DNA from: Caldilineaceae bacterium
Lineage (GTDB): Bacteria > Chloroflexota > Anaerolineae > Caldilineales > Caldilineaceae
Length of the DNA: 64,000 nt
NCBI GenBank assembly: GCA_022821545.1
Contig: JAJEDJ010000001.1
Coordinates: forward strand, 186,001-250,000
Direction: 5' to 3'
Shown: positions 1 to 8,144 of the stretch, piece by piece
Position numbering within the stretch: position 1 is the first letter of the stretch
Layout: every line of letters starts with the position of its first letter
Made by a program: the position numbers and the translations under genes
Notes under the pieces: model-generated
The model's database searches: none
What the model saw: only the letters and a program-made list of their open reading frames with translations
What the model was told of the DNA's origin: nothing

Positions 1-968
1 TGCAGGAAAAAGGGCCGGTGGGCCAGCTCCCCGGTCTGCGGCACGGTTACCGTAAATCCCCAGCCATAGACGCCGCCGTACCACTTGCCGTCACTGGCTC
101 CGCCGATGCTGCCGTCCAGCCCGACATTAGTGGGAGTGATGCCACCGTTCGCCGCGGTCCGTTCACACCAGGCATCGATATAGTCGACCAGCCAGTCCTT
201 GTACTTGGCGTCCCCGGTCTGCATGTAGGCGTTGAAGGCCAGCGTCGTCGTCGACAGATTGAGCGGGTGGTCGCCGACCACGTCGTTGTAGTCTTCAAAG
301 TGGGCTACCATTTCGGTATAGCTGCGTTCGCCGTGACCGGGCTTGAAGCGCCCTTCGATTTCAAGCGAATCGCCGGCCCAGTCGAGGCCGGTCGACTTGC
401 GCATCATCGGGCCGCGGCTGCCGTTGAACATGCTGCGAATGACGCGGTGTTTGGGGTCATAGTTGTGCGCTTGCGGATCGCTGCCCATATAGAAGCCGGA
501 AAAGCGTTCCATACGCTGGCGCGCCAGGCGGTCATACGGGTCCGACAACGGCTGCAGGAAGAAGACCGAGAAACCCTCACCGTTGTGCATCCAGTCGAAC
601 ATGACGGGAAACTCTTTGTAGTACATGCCGTCGCGGGCAAACGGCACCTCGACGGTCTTGGTTTCAGTGTACTGGCGGAGATGGCCCTCCCAGCCTTTCT
701 TATAGAGCTCCAGAACATGGTCGGGGGCGCCAAGCGCGTGCAGCATGGTCCAACCGGCCAGGTTTTCGGCGGCGTCATCCGGCCCGTCATCGCCGCCCCA
801 GCGGGGAACGCAAAGGAGGTAGCCGCGCTCGTCAAAATAGCGGTCGTAGAACTCTTCGACGGCCGCAGTCTGGTTGCGAATCAGTTCCCACTCCAGAAGC
901 GCCCAATAGGGAGGGGGCGTGGGCGTGTCGATGGAGATGATTGGTGTGCGGTTTCCTGGTTCTGGCAT
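1..968 (-). CDS. Hypothetical protein, alpha/alpha-toroid-like, 3' end cut by window edge
   Basis: The frame is open from an ATG at 968 to the first base of the window, so about 322 residues are visible and the C-terminus is missing. An in-frame TGA lies just upstream and there is no earlier start. The protein is rich in Trp, Tyr and Asp, with no signal peptide or membrane segment. Phrases such as LAGWTMLHALGA, FDWMHNGEG and AFNAYMQTGDAKYKDWLVDY read like the paired-helix repeats of alpha/alpha-barrel carbohydrate enzymes. That assignment is inference; I do not recognise the exact family. It is the last gene of the SBP-DppB-DppC operon upstream, 97 bases after the permease stop, which suggests it acts on the imported compound. 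No strong Shine-Dalgarno is visible. Confidence 0.75.
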   Translation of the reverse strand, partial: MPEPGNRTPIISIDTPTPPPYWALLEWELIRNQTAAVEEFYDRYFDERGYLLCVPRWGGDDGPDDAAENLAGWTMLHALGAPDHVLELYKKGWEGHLRQYTETKTVEVPFARDGMYYKEFPVMFDWMHNGEGFSVFFLQPLSDPYDRLARQRMERFSGFYMGSDPQAHNYDPKHRVIRSMFNGSRGPMMRKSTGLDWAGDSLEIEGRFKPGHGERSYTEMVAHFEDYNDVVGDHPLNLSTTTLAFNAYMQTGDAKYKDWLVDYIDAWCERTAANGGITPTNVGLDGSIGGASDGKWYGGVYGWGFTVTVPQTGELAHRPFFL

Positions 969-1065
969 GATCGGTGCGGTTGTCCTCTTGTGTGGTCAGA
1001 CCTGCGGCGACAGGTCGTCGATTGCGGTAGGGAGCCGGTTACTGTCTGCTGCTGCCTGCTACTGT

Positions 1066-1989
1066 CTATTTGGTCGGGTCCAGGGCGTCCTGCAGCCCGT
1101 CGCCCATCAGCGTGAAAGCGTACATCGCCAGCGCGATCATCAGGCCCGGGAAGAAGGCCAGGTACCAGTGGGACTGGATGGCGCTGAGATAGTCATTGAG
1201 CATACGGCCCCAGCTGGGAAGCGGCGGGTTTATGCCAATCCCCAGAAAGCTCAGGCCGGACTCGCCCAGAATCGCGCCGGGGATGCCCAGCGTCACGCTG
1301 ACGATAATGGGAGACAGCGTGTTCGGCAGCAGGTGGCGGATGATGATGCGATAGTTGGGAACGCCAATGCAGGTCGCGGCCAGAACATAGTCCTGTTCGC
1401 GCAAGGAGAGGAACTGGCCCCGCACGAGGCGCGCAATACCCATCCAGCCCGTGACGGCGAAGACGAAGAGAACGTTGCGAAAGCCCGGCCCCAACACACT
1501 GATGATCAGGATGCCGAGCAACAGATTGGGAACGGAGTTGATGATTTCGATGATGCGAATGAGTACAAAGTCGACGGCGCCGCCGTACCAGGCCGCGACC
1601 GCGCCATAAGGGAGGCCGATGCCGAGAGCGATGAAGTTGCTGATAAAGCCAATCGCCAGCGAAATACGGGCACCGTAGATGACGCGCGTAAGAATGTCGC
1701 GACCGAAGGGATCGGTGCCCATGGGGTGTTCAAGCGAGGGGAAGAGCCACGTCTTGTCGTATTGCTGGAAGTCATAACCTTCCGGCGCCAGCAGGTTAGC
1801 GAACAGGGCCAGGAAGACCAGGAGCAGGACGAAAGAGAGGGAGATCATGGCCAGCAGGTTGCGGGAGAAGCGGCGAGCCGCGTCCCCCCACAGGTTGCGA
1901 GGCCGCGAGTCCAGGTCGAGGGCCAGGGCGGCAGCCTGCGCGGCGGCGCTGGGGCGGTCACTATTCTGCTGCGACGGGGAGGTGGAAAT
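1066..1989 (-). CDS. Dipeptide/oligopeptide ABC transporter permease, DppC type
   Basis: This is an inner-membrane permease half for a peptide-type importer. The GTDPFGRDILTRVIYGAR stretch and the EAA loop (YVLAATCIGVPNYRIIIRH) are typical of the DppC/OppC family. The first ATG is at 1848, but starting there removes most of the usual N-terminal OppC_N segment. The in-frame upstream sequence reads RNLWGDAARRFSRNLLA, a normal DppC N-terminus. The only plausible start for it is an ATT at 1989, preceded by AAGGAGACCTACC. The same leader precedes the ATG of the aldo/keto reductase at 43750. With this start the protein is 307 aa, the usual family length. It follows the DppB gene by 40 bases. Confidence 0.85.
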   Translation of the reverse strand: MSTSPSQQNSDRPSAAAQAAALALDLDSRPRNLWGDAARRFSRNLLAMISLSFVLLLVFLALFANLLAPEGYDFQQYDKTWLFPSLEHPMGTDPFGRDILTRVIYGARISLAIGFISNFIALGIGLPYGAVAAWYGGAVDFVLIRIIEIINSVPNLLLGILIISVLGPGFRNVLFVFAVTGWMGIARLVRGQFLSLREQDYVLAATCIGVPNYRIIIRHLLPNTLSPIIVSVTLGIPGAILGESGLSFLGIGINPPLPSWGRMLNDYLSAIQSHWYLAFFPGLMIALAMYAFTLMGDGLQDALDPTK

Positions 1990-2029
1990 GGTAGGTCTCC
2001 TTCGCGCCTATTGCGATCGCAGGCGCGTC

Positions 2030-2971
2030 TTACATGGTGCCGCCGACACGAATGCGCGGATCGACCACGCCGTAGAGCAGGTCAGTGACGAGATAGGCAA
2101 TGGCAATGGCAAAGGTCCACAGCAGGATCAGGGCCATGATCACCGGGTAGTCCCGATTGTAGAGGGCCAGGGTAATCTGACCGCCAATGCCGGGAATGCG
2201 GAATATCGCTTCGATGAAGAAGGAACCCAGGAGCAGGTTTACGATCATCGGCCCCAACAGTGTGACAAGCGGCAACGACGCCGAGCGGAAGGCGTGGCGC
2301 AGCACCACGGCCCGTTCCCGCAGCCCCTTGGCCCTGGCCGTGCGCACATACTCAGCTTGCATCGCGTCCACCATGCTGGCGCGCGTGAAGCGGGCCATGC
2401 CGCCGATCTGGCCGACCGCATAGACGAAGGTGGGCAGGATCCACTGCTTCGGTTCTCCCCAACCGCCTGAAGGCAGCCAGCGCAACATGACGGCGAAGAT
2501 GATGATGCTCATAATGGCGATAACAAAGACCGGGGTGACAAAGGTTGTGATAACGACAACGTTGGTCAGATAGTCCAACCAGGTATTGGGGCGCAGCGCG
2601 GCCAGAATTCCGAGGCCGATGCCGATCGGTATGCCGATCGCCATTGCCGAAAGGCCCAACTGCGCAGTTGCAGGCCAGGAGCGGCTGATGAAATCGGTGA
2701 CCGGCTCGCCATAGCGGAAGGAGATGCCGAAGTCGCCGCGCAGGGCCGCCCACATGTAGCGGAAGTACTGTACATAGAGCGGTTTGTCGAGGCCGTACTT
2801 GGCCATCAGTTTTTCGCGGATGTGTTCAGGGATTTCCCTGAACTCGGATGTCGTCGGCATGGCGTCGAACGGGCCGCCCGGAATCGAGTGAATCATGAGA
2901 AAGATCATGATCGATACGATAAAGAGGACGCCGACGATGCCAGCGAAGCGTCCCAGCACATAGCGCGCCAT
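2030..2971 (-). CDS. Dipeptide/oligopeptide ABC transporter permease, DppB type
   Basis: A 313-aa permease with about six membrane segments. The N-terminal anchor (ARYVLGRFAGIVGVLFIVS) is characteristic of DppB/OppB, and the cytoplasmic EAA loop reads EYVRTARAKGLRERAVVLRH, the site that docks onto the transporter ATPase. It pairs with the DppC-type gene immediately downstream and follows the binding-protein gene after a gap containing a strong hairpin. No ATPase gene accompanies this importer, so it presumably borrows one, perhaps the OppD/OppF pair at 19159-21250. Substrate is not evident from the sequence; family members carry peptides, nickel or oligosaccharides. Confidence 0.92.
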   Translation of the reverse strand: MARYVLGRFAGIVGVLFIVSIMIFLMIHSIPGGPFDAMPTTSEFREIPEHIREKLMAKYGLDKPLYVQYFRYMWAALRGDFGISFRYGEPVTDFISRSWPATAQLGLSAMAIGIPIGIGLGILAALRPNTWLDYLTNVVVITTFVTPVFVIAIMSIIIFAVMLRWLPSGGWGEPKQWILPTFVYAVGQIGGMARFTRASMVDAMQAEYVRTARAKGLRERAVVLRHAFRSASLPLVTLLGPMIVNLLLGSFFIEAIFRIPGIGGQITLALYNRDYPVIMALILLWTFAIAIAYLVTDLLYGVVDPRIRVGGTM

Positions 2972-3105
2972 CCGGGCCTCCGTCTATTGAGAGGAGAGAT
3001 TGATGCAGCCGGTCATGCGCGAACCGCTGCGCACGCTGCGTTCAATGCCCCGCCATGGGGGCGGGGCCTGCGGCAATAGCAAGCGCAGCGGTTTTTGCGC
3101 TTGAG

Positions 3106-3146
3106 CTGGAGGAGTGAGAAGGAACGCTTCCCTCTCACTCCTCCAG
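3106..3146 (-). promoter_or_regulatory. Intercistronic hairpin between binding-protein and permease genes
   Basis: A near-perfect inverted repeat: 3106-3124 pairs with 3128-3146, 18 of 19 pairs, with a three-base loop. It lies 9 bases after the binding-protein stop on the transcribed strand and has no U-tract. A second smaller hairpin (3080-3087 with 3096-3103) follows it. Position and structure suggest an RNA-stability or partial-termination element that lowers permease expression relative to the binding protein. Function is inference. Confidence 0.6.
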
Positions 3147-3155
3147 CAGGAACTG

Positions 3156-4841
3156 TTACTCGGTAATGTAGGCGCTATCCAGGAGCATCATGTTATAGAC
3201 GCCAAGTGTGCCGTCGTCGGTGAGGGTCAGCCCTGAAACGTAGTCTTTGTACAGGACGGCCTGTACCGGATTCATGACGAAAACGCCGATGGCGTCACGC
3301 GCCAGGATCTTGAGGGCGTCGTGGTAGAGGTCGCAGCGTTCGGTCGACATCGCCATGGGACGGGCGGTGTCGATCAGGTTGCGGTACTCTTCGTCGGTCC
3401 AGCCGGTGAAGTAGGAGGCAGCGGGATCGTCCCACCAATCCACGAAGTTGCTCGGGTCGATGAAGTCGGCGCCCCAGCGATTGAGGGCGACTTTCAGCTC
3501 GCCGTTGCGCATCTGGTCGACATAGAAGGCGCGCTCGACGTTCTGCGGGGTGAGCTTAACGCCCAGGTTGTCGGCGAGCATGCGCTGGATCGCCTCGGCT
3601 TCGCGGATGAACTCACCTTCCTTGGTGTAGATCGTCAGCTCGGGGAAGCCCTCGCCGCCGGGGTAGCCGGCCTGCGCCATCAGGTCGGCAGCCAGTTCAG
3701 GATCGTAGTTCTGGAACGCGATCAGTTCGGGGTCGTCGTTGCGCTCGCAGGGGAAGTCCTTGGGCAGGAAGCCGTGCGCGGGAATGCAGGTACCGCGCAT
3801 GACGTTGTCGCACAGAGACGTGCGGTCAATGGCGTGCGCGAATGCCTGGCGCACGAGGATGTTGTCGAAGGGGGGCGTGCGCTGGTTCATGTAGATGTAG
3901 ACGCCGCGGTTCATGACGCTGATGTAGGCCTCTTGGCTCAGCTGCGGGTCCGCGAGTACCTGTACAAGGTCATCGCCGGTCACGCCGACGCCGCCGTCGA
4001 TGTCGCCGGCCTGATACATCTGCAGCAGGGGCGCGCCGACCTCAGGGATGATCACCTGAACGCGCTGTTCAAAAGTGGCCGGGTAGCGTCCCGTGTAGTG
4101 GGGATTGGGCGTGAAGATCACGTTTTTGCCCCGGTTCCATTCGGCGATGCGGTAGGGGCCGTTGCTCGGCGCGGTGGCGGGATCGTTGGCCCAGTCGTCA
4201 CCGTGCTCCTCCACCATGTGGCGGGGAACGGGCGCCGCGTGCCAGTTGATCTTGAACATGTAGTAGGGGATCGGCACCTTGGTGGTCAGCGAGAAGGTAT
4301 AGTCGTCGATCAGCTTGACACCCAGCTCTTCGACGTCGACCTCGCCCTTGTTGTAGGCTTCGCCATTCTCAAGGTCGAAGAGGAACCAGGCGTATACGTT
4401 GGCCATCTCGGGGTTGAGATAGCGGCGGAAGCTGTAGACCCAGTCTTCGGCGGTGACAGGGACGCCGTCGCTCCACATGGCATCCTGGCGCAGGTGGAAG
4501 GTCCAGGTGCGGCCATCTTCGGAGAGCTCCCAGCTGTCGGCCGCGGCCGGGTGCCAGTCGCCTTCGGGACCCATCTTGGCCAGCTGCTCGATGGTCGACT
4601 CATAGGCGAAACCTTCGTACTCATTGCGCATGGTGTCGAAATGCTTGCCTTCAATGCCGGCGGAGCGGAACACCTGCCGGTCAAGAGGCGCGGCGTCGTC
4701 AGGCAGGGTAACGCCGCCTGTGCTGACAGTCTCCATCATTTCCTCTTCGGCCATCTCTGATGCAGGCGCGGCTGCCGGAACACAGCCTGCCACCATTATC
4801 AGAACTGCCAAGAACGCGACAATCGGGGCGAATCTCTTCAT
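3156..4841 (-). CDS. Peptide-type ABC transporter substrate-binding lipoprotein (SBP family 5)
   Basis: A 561-aa extracytoplasmic binding protein. A short signal peptide ends in the lipobox VAGC, so Cys20 should be lipidated, and an acidic Ala/Pro/Glu linker follows. The body has family-5 hallmarks, including WTFHLRQDAMWSDGVPVTAEDWVYSFRR and QAFAHAIDRTSL. I chose the ATG at 4841 because AGGAG sits about 10 bases upstream; the ATG at 4850 lies almost on the Shine-Dalgarno. It is the first gene of an SBP-DppB-DppC operon and has its own sigma70-like promoter. Its ligand is unknown; family members bind peptides, opines or oligosaccharides. Confidence 0.93.
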   Translation of the reverse strand: MKRFAPIVAFLAVLIMVAGCVPAAAPASEMAEEEMMETVSTGGVTLPDDAAPLDRQVFRSAGIEGKHFDTMRNEYEGFAYESTIEQLAKMGPEGDWHPAAADSWELSEDGRTWTFHLRQDAMWSDGVPVTAEDWVYSFRRYLNPEMANVYAWFLFDLENGEAYNKGEVDVEELGVKLIDDYTFSLTTKVPIPYYMFKINWHAAPVPRHMVEEHGDDWANDPATAPSNGPYRIAEWNRGKNVIFTPNPHYTGRYPATFEQRVQVIIPEVGAPLLQMYQAGDIDGGVGVTGDDLVQVLADPQLSQEAYISVMNRGVYIYMNQRTPPFDNILVRQAFAHAIDRTSLCDNVMRGTCIPAHGFLPKDFPCERNDDPELIAFQNYDPELAADLMAQAGYPGGEGFPELTIYTKEGEFIREAEAIQRMLADNLGVKLTPQNVERAFYVDQMRNGELKVALNRWGADFIDPSNFVDWWDDPAASYFTGWTDEEYRNLIDTARPMAMSTERCDLYHDALKILARDAIGVFVMNPVQAVLYKDYVSGLTLTDDGTLGVYNMMLLDSAYITE

Positions 4842-4922
4842 AACGGTCATTCTCCTTGCTAGGTGGATGGAAAGAGAGGATATTGGGCTATTGTCTGAGG
4901 GATTGTGCAGAAAATCGCGGGA

Positions 4923-4951
4923 AGTATACCGCTTCCGGCTGGTTTGGTCAA
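4923..4951 (-). promoter_or_regulatory. Sigma70-like promoter for the binding-protein operon
   Basis: On the minus strand, TTGACC (4951-4946) and TATACT (4928-4923) are separated by exactly 17 bases, close to consensus. Transcription would begin near 4916, leaving a leader of about 75 nt before the ATG at 4841. No obvious operator palindrome is visible. Confidence 0.6.
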
Positions 4952-5072
4952 GAATCTAAGGTCCCCGCGCGGACGATCTTTCGGCCAGGCGACTGAAGAA
5001 CGGTTGAAGCGCTCACAATCGGGTCTTTTGCCGGTGTGAACAGGGGGATTCTACCCAGAGTTGCCGAGCAAG

Positions 5073-6227
5073 TCAGGAGATCGCCCGCAGACCGGTGACC
5101 AGCCGCTCAAGGTCGTCTCCGTTGTTGAAGACATGCGTGGATACGCGGATCATGGCTCCGTCCAGTTCCAACGGGGCGACCAGGACTTTTCTCTCTTTCA
5201 GATGTTCCTGTATCTCCGCTGAACTGTAGCCGCCGAGACTGAAGGTGACGATGCCTGACGACTTGCCGTAGGGCAGGGGCGTGTGCAGCGTCAAGCCCGG
5301 AAGTTCCCGGAGGGAAGCCTTCATGCGGTCGGTGTAACGGGAGATATAGGAGAACACGTTCTCCCAGCCGATCTCGGACCAGTAGTCGAGCGCCTTGCCG
5401 AAGCCTATCTGGTCGGCCAGGTTGCGCGTGCCGAACTCGAAGCGTTTGGCCTCGTCAAGTAATGTGAGGCCGCCCACGAGGTCGAAGTCCTTCTGCGAAT
5501 GGGAGCCGATCCAGCTGGGCTGGATCCAGGGGATGCGGTCCTTTCTGACGTAGAAGCCGCCGGTGCCCTGGGGCGCCATGATGTATTTGTGTCCGCTGAA
5601 GGCGTAGAAGTCGCAGTCGAGCGCGCGCACATCGACGGGAATGGCGCCATAGGCCTGCGCGCCGTCGAGCAGGACGGGGATGCCCCGCGCGTGCGCGAGG
5701 TCGATCAGGGCCCGCGCCGGCAGCCGCTGGCCGGTGCGGCGGCAGACATGGCTGATGGAGACGACGCGCGTTCGTTCGTCGAGCAGTCGTTCGAATTGCT
5801 CGAGCATCTGCTCTTCGTCGTGGACGACCTCGAGGAAGCGCAGTTCTATGCCGTAACGAAGGACATGGCTGTACCAGGTGATACGGTTGCCCGGGTGCTC
5901 CTTGTCGCTGAGGATTACGTTGTCGCCCGCCTGCCAGTTGATGCCGTTGGCGACGATGTTGATGCCGATGGTGGTGTTTTCGCCCAAGACGATCTCGTCG
6001 CTGGCGGCGTTCATGGACTGGGCGACTTTGGCGCGCGTCGCCTCGAATCCGTCCAGCATTTTTTCGTTGATTCCCGGGGCGGCGCCGCCGGAGTTCTGGA
6101 AGTGCGCCCAGCGGTTGGTCTCTTCGATGACCGGCTCCATCTTGGGGGAGAAGCCGCTGCTCTGGAAGTAGGCGTATTCGTGGGTGATGGGGGTGAGGCG
6201 GCGGATGTCGGAGAGTTGGATTGTCAT
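5073..6227 (-). CDS. Class V aminotransferase-fold PLP enzyme
   Basis: A 384-aa cytosolic fold-type I PLP enzyme of the cysteine desulfurase / isopenicillin-N epimerase superfamily. The Schiff-base lysine is visible in SGHKYIMAPQGTGG (Lys214), and the PLP ring-nitrogen Asp is in LLDGAQAYG (Asp188). There is no catalytic-Cys loop of the desulfurase type, so epimerase, lyase or transaminase activity is likelier. The first ~27 codons exist as a decayed second copy at 8062-8144, directly after the 755-aa gene. The two genes were therefore probably adjacent before the toxin-antitoxin cassette came between them. Substrate is not identifiable. Confidence 0.9.
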   Translation of the reverse strand: MTIQLSDIRRLTPITHEYAYFQSSGFSPKMEPVIEETNRWAHFQNSGGAAPGINEKMLDGFEATRAKVAQSMNAASDEIVLGENTTIGINIVANGINWQAGDNVILSDKEHPGNRITWYSHVLRYGIELRFLEVVHDEEQMLEQFERLLDERTRVVSISHVCRRTGQRLPARALIDLAHARGIPVLLDGAQAYGAIPVDVRALDCDFYAFSGHKYIMAPQGTGGFYVRKDRIPWIQPSWIGSHSQKDFDLVGGLTLLDEAKRFEFGTRNLADQIGFGKALDYWSEIGWENVFSYISRYTDRMKASLRELPGLTLHTPLPYGKSSGIVTFSLGGYSSAEIQEHLKERKVLVAPLELDGAMIRVSTHVFNNGDDLERLVTGLRAIS

Positions 6228-6232
6228 TGGGG
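6151..6232 (-). repeat. Direct repeat, gene-proximal copy (5' end of class V PLP gene)
   Basis: These 82 bases, which hold the intact start and first codons of the PLP enzyme, recur in the same orientation at 8062-8144 with six mismatches and one inserted base. The pair brackets the HigB/HigA-ImmA cassette. No inverted ends, transposase or integrase accompany it. Confidence 0.85.
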
Positions 6233-6413
6233 TTGGCGTTTCATTGTGGTTGGTGGATTGGGGCGTCGTGGTAAGTGACTGGGGGCATACAATATCGTCT
6301 GTCGGGCTGTCGAGTGTTTAGGCTGGCGTTTTGCCCCGTCTCGGGCGTGAAGGCATTCAGGGTGTGGACAGCTGATCTTGGGTGTCCGGTGGGTGATTCC
6401 GATATTACCAGGG
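6233..6413. other. Non-coding gap after the toxin-antitoxin cassette
   Basis: About 180 bases separate the stop of the HigA-ImmA gene from the duplicated 5' end of the PLP gene. I see no convincing frame here. The minus strand contains a short AT-richer TATTGTAT stretch that could serve as a -10 region for the PLP gene, but no good -35 partner was found. The gap probably came in with the cassette and now supplies transcription to the separated gene. Confidence 0.4.
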
Positions 6414-7622
6414 CTAGACCTCGAAATGCTTTCTAACCTCACCCTGGCCGACGAGGCCGGACAGGTTGGTGTAATTGTTGTTTTCGAATCGGACACGTCC
6501 GACCACGATGGCGGCATGGATATTTGCTGAATTCGCTAATTGATAGACATCTGACGGGTGTGAGCTAAACTGTGCGTCACTGGATTCCCACAACTCACTT
6601 GGGATGAGGGATTCATTGGCGCACTTGTCCGCTTCACTTTCGAGCGAGTTTGAGCCTGCGTCGGAAAAGTCTAACTCATCGACGAATAGTTCGTCAGGGT
6701 TATCGTCGAGGTGGAGGCTTAAGTGGGCCAGTTCGTGCATAAGTGTGAACCAAAAGTAATCGAGTCGATCATAACGCAGAGTAAGACCGATTACGGGTTG
6801 TCCGTCGCTAAGACGGAATGCCGCTCCATCCAGGTAGGTCTTTTTCAGGTGGCGTTCGATGACGAGATTGACCCCGTATTCGGAGAGGCGTTTCCGGGCC
6901 AGGAGCGGCCCATCGTCATGTACGCTAAGGGCCGCCACCTTCCGCATAAGTTCGTGTGTAATGGAACCGGACACGTAGGCGCCGGTTGTGGGATTATCGC
7001 TGGCAACGTTAGCGACCCGCATGCACCATGCCTGAACCGCATGATGGTTAGCGTCAGACTTCCCTCTGTACTTCCCTGATTTTCTCAAAAGAACTGAGGA
7101 GGGGGCGGGGATGCCTTGTTCGAGTCGGGCTAACTCGATATACATTTCTTCTTTCCGGTCTTTCCAGTCGTTCCAAGGTGTGACCCATCCCTTCCTTCTG
7201 ATTTCATTCCACGGAAAGCGATTGATCTCATCTTGGTTCACGTCCGGATGAAAGTCCTTGTTCGGTTCTCCCAGCAACACGTCGGCCGGTATTTGAAACA
7301 TTTCGTGCAGGGAACGCTTCATCGATAGGGTCAGTTCGCGTCGTCCTGCGAGCACGTCACGAGCCTTGTTGATACTGCCGAAACAAGGAGAAATGTCCTT
7401 TAGAGACAGTCCTGTTTGGTCCATGTGGAATTCGATGGCGGACAGGGCGTCGGGGAATTCAATGGGGTAGTGTTCGTCCTCATATGCTTTCACGCGTTCG
7501 ATAAGGTCTGGCAGTTCGGAGCGCGATGGGTCGTCGCTCTCGGAATTCAGAGTTTTGATAAGCCGGGCCATCGTGCTTTCGTATTCTTCTTCGGTTGTGA
7601 TCGGGGTTGGATGTGTACGCAC
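6414..7622 (-). CDS. higA: HigA-type antitoxin fused to an ImmA/IrrE-like metallopeptidase domain
   Basis: A 402-aa two-part protein. Residues 1-120 resemble HigA antitoxins: an acidic N-terminus with the YEDEHYPIEFPD signature, then a helix-turn-helix (residues ~68-115, GLSLKDISPCFGS to LHEMFQIPADVLLG). The C-terminal part carries the M78/ImmA zinc motif HELAH (296-300) and a downstream ESEAD (328-332). In known systems HigA blocks HigB and represses the operon; ImmA-type peptidases cleave partner regulators. GTG start at 7622 with AGAGG upstream, 19 bases after the HigB stop. Lower GC and different codon use from its neighbours suggest recent arrival. Confidence 0.85.
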   Translation of the reverse strand: MRTHPTPITTEEEYESTMARLIKTLNSESDDPSRSELPDLIERVKAYEDEHYPIEFPDALSAIEFHMDQTGLSLKDISPCFGSINKARDVLAGRRELTLSMKRSLHEMFQIPADVLLGEPNKDFHPDVNQDEINRFPWNEIRRKGWVTPWNDWKDRKEEMYIELARLEQGIPAPSSVLLRKSGKYRGKSDANHHAVQAWCMRVANVASDNPTTGAYVSGSITHELMRKVAALSVHDDGPLLARKRLSEYGVNLVIERHLKKTYLDGAAFRLSDGQPVIGLTLRYDRLDYFWFTLMHELAHLSLHLDDNPDELFVDELDFSDAGSNSLESEADKCANESLIPSELWESSDAQFSSHPSDVYQLANSANIHAAIVVGRVRFENNNYTNLSGLVGQGEVRKHFEV

Positions 7623-7641
7623 TTGGACACCTCTTTTTTGG

Positions 7642-7953
7642 TTATGCCGCTAAGTCGTCACATACTGCCTTTGCGTCAATCCGATCGTATTCGGAGTGAG
7701 TTCCGATCCAACAAACTTGGACAACGCCGTTCTCAAAGTAGAACTTCACAATCAGCCTATAGCGATTATTCTTGACATTGAATACTGCCTGACCGCCGCC
7801 AATCAGCCTTATCTTAGGGAATTCATCACGAAGTTGGCTTGATGTGCAAAAGCAGTTGTCTTCGATTTTTCGGCACCAGTTTTCGAGATGCTTCTTCGAG
7901 TCGGTGCGCCTACCCCAAAACTGCACGAGCTTCTTCTTGTAAATCAAGACCAT
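7642..7953 (-). CDS. higB: HigB-type mRNA interferase toxin
   Basis: A 103-aa protein of the HigB toxin family, RelE-like ribosome-dependent mRNA endonucleases. Supporting text includes YKKKLVQFWGRRTDSKKHLENWC near the N-terminus and FNVKNNRYRLIVKFYF followed by IGTHSEYDRIDA at the C-terminal end, a typical HigB core and tail. The start at 7953 places the protein in line with the family. An ATG at 8049 would add 32 residues with no family resemblance. It precedes its antitoxin, the classical higBA order. AT-rich composition contrasts with the GC-rich neighbours. Confidence 0.85.
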   Translation of the reverse strand: MVLIYKKKLVQFWGRRTDSKKHLENWCRKIEDNCFCTSSQLRDEFPKIRLIGGGQAVFNVKNNRYRLIVKFYFENGVVQVCWIGTHSEYDRIDAKAVCDDLAA

Positions 7954-8061
7954 GTCTAATTCATTTCTGCAGGTGAGGGTTGCCAGAGGCAACGCTTCAT
8001 TATAGATCATGGTGGGAAGATGATGTGAAAACTGGGCCAGGCAAGCCAAAGTCTGCCGGGA

Positions 8062-8144
8062 AAGGCCGCTGCTCCGGAAGTAGGCGAATTCGTGGGTGAT
8101 GGGGGTGAGGCGGGCGGATGTCGGAGAGTTGGATCTTCATTGGG
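8062..8144 (-). pseudogene. Decayed 5' fragment of the class V PLP enzyme gene; distal direct repeat
   Basis: About 83 bases match the first 27 codons of the PLP gene at 6227. The fragment still has an ATG (8140), but one extra G in the ninth to tenth codon region breaks the frame. Its ATG lies 4 bases after the TAG of the 755-aa gene, the spacing expected of a translationally coupled operon. This is the footprint of the original gene junction, displaced when the toxin-antitoxin cassette entered. Confidence 0.8.

Noticed and set aside
3321..4760. Long plus-strand open frame opposite a binding-protein gene
   Set aside because: It is the mirror of a well-supported lipoprotein gene; high GC makes long antisense frames common. 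No family features.
7954..8049. Longer HigB starting at 8049
   Set aside because: The additional 32 residues have no family resemblance; the shorter start matches HigB proteins.
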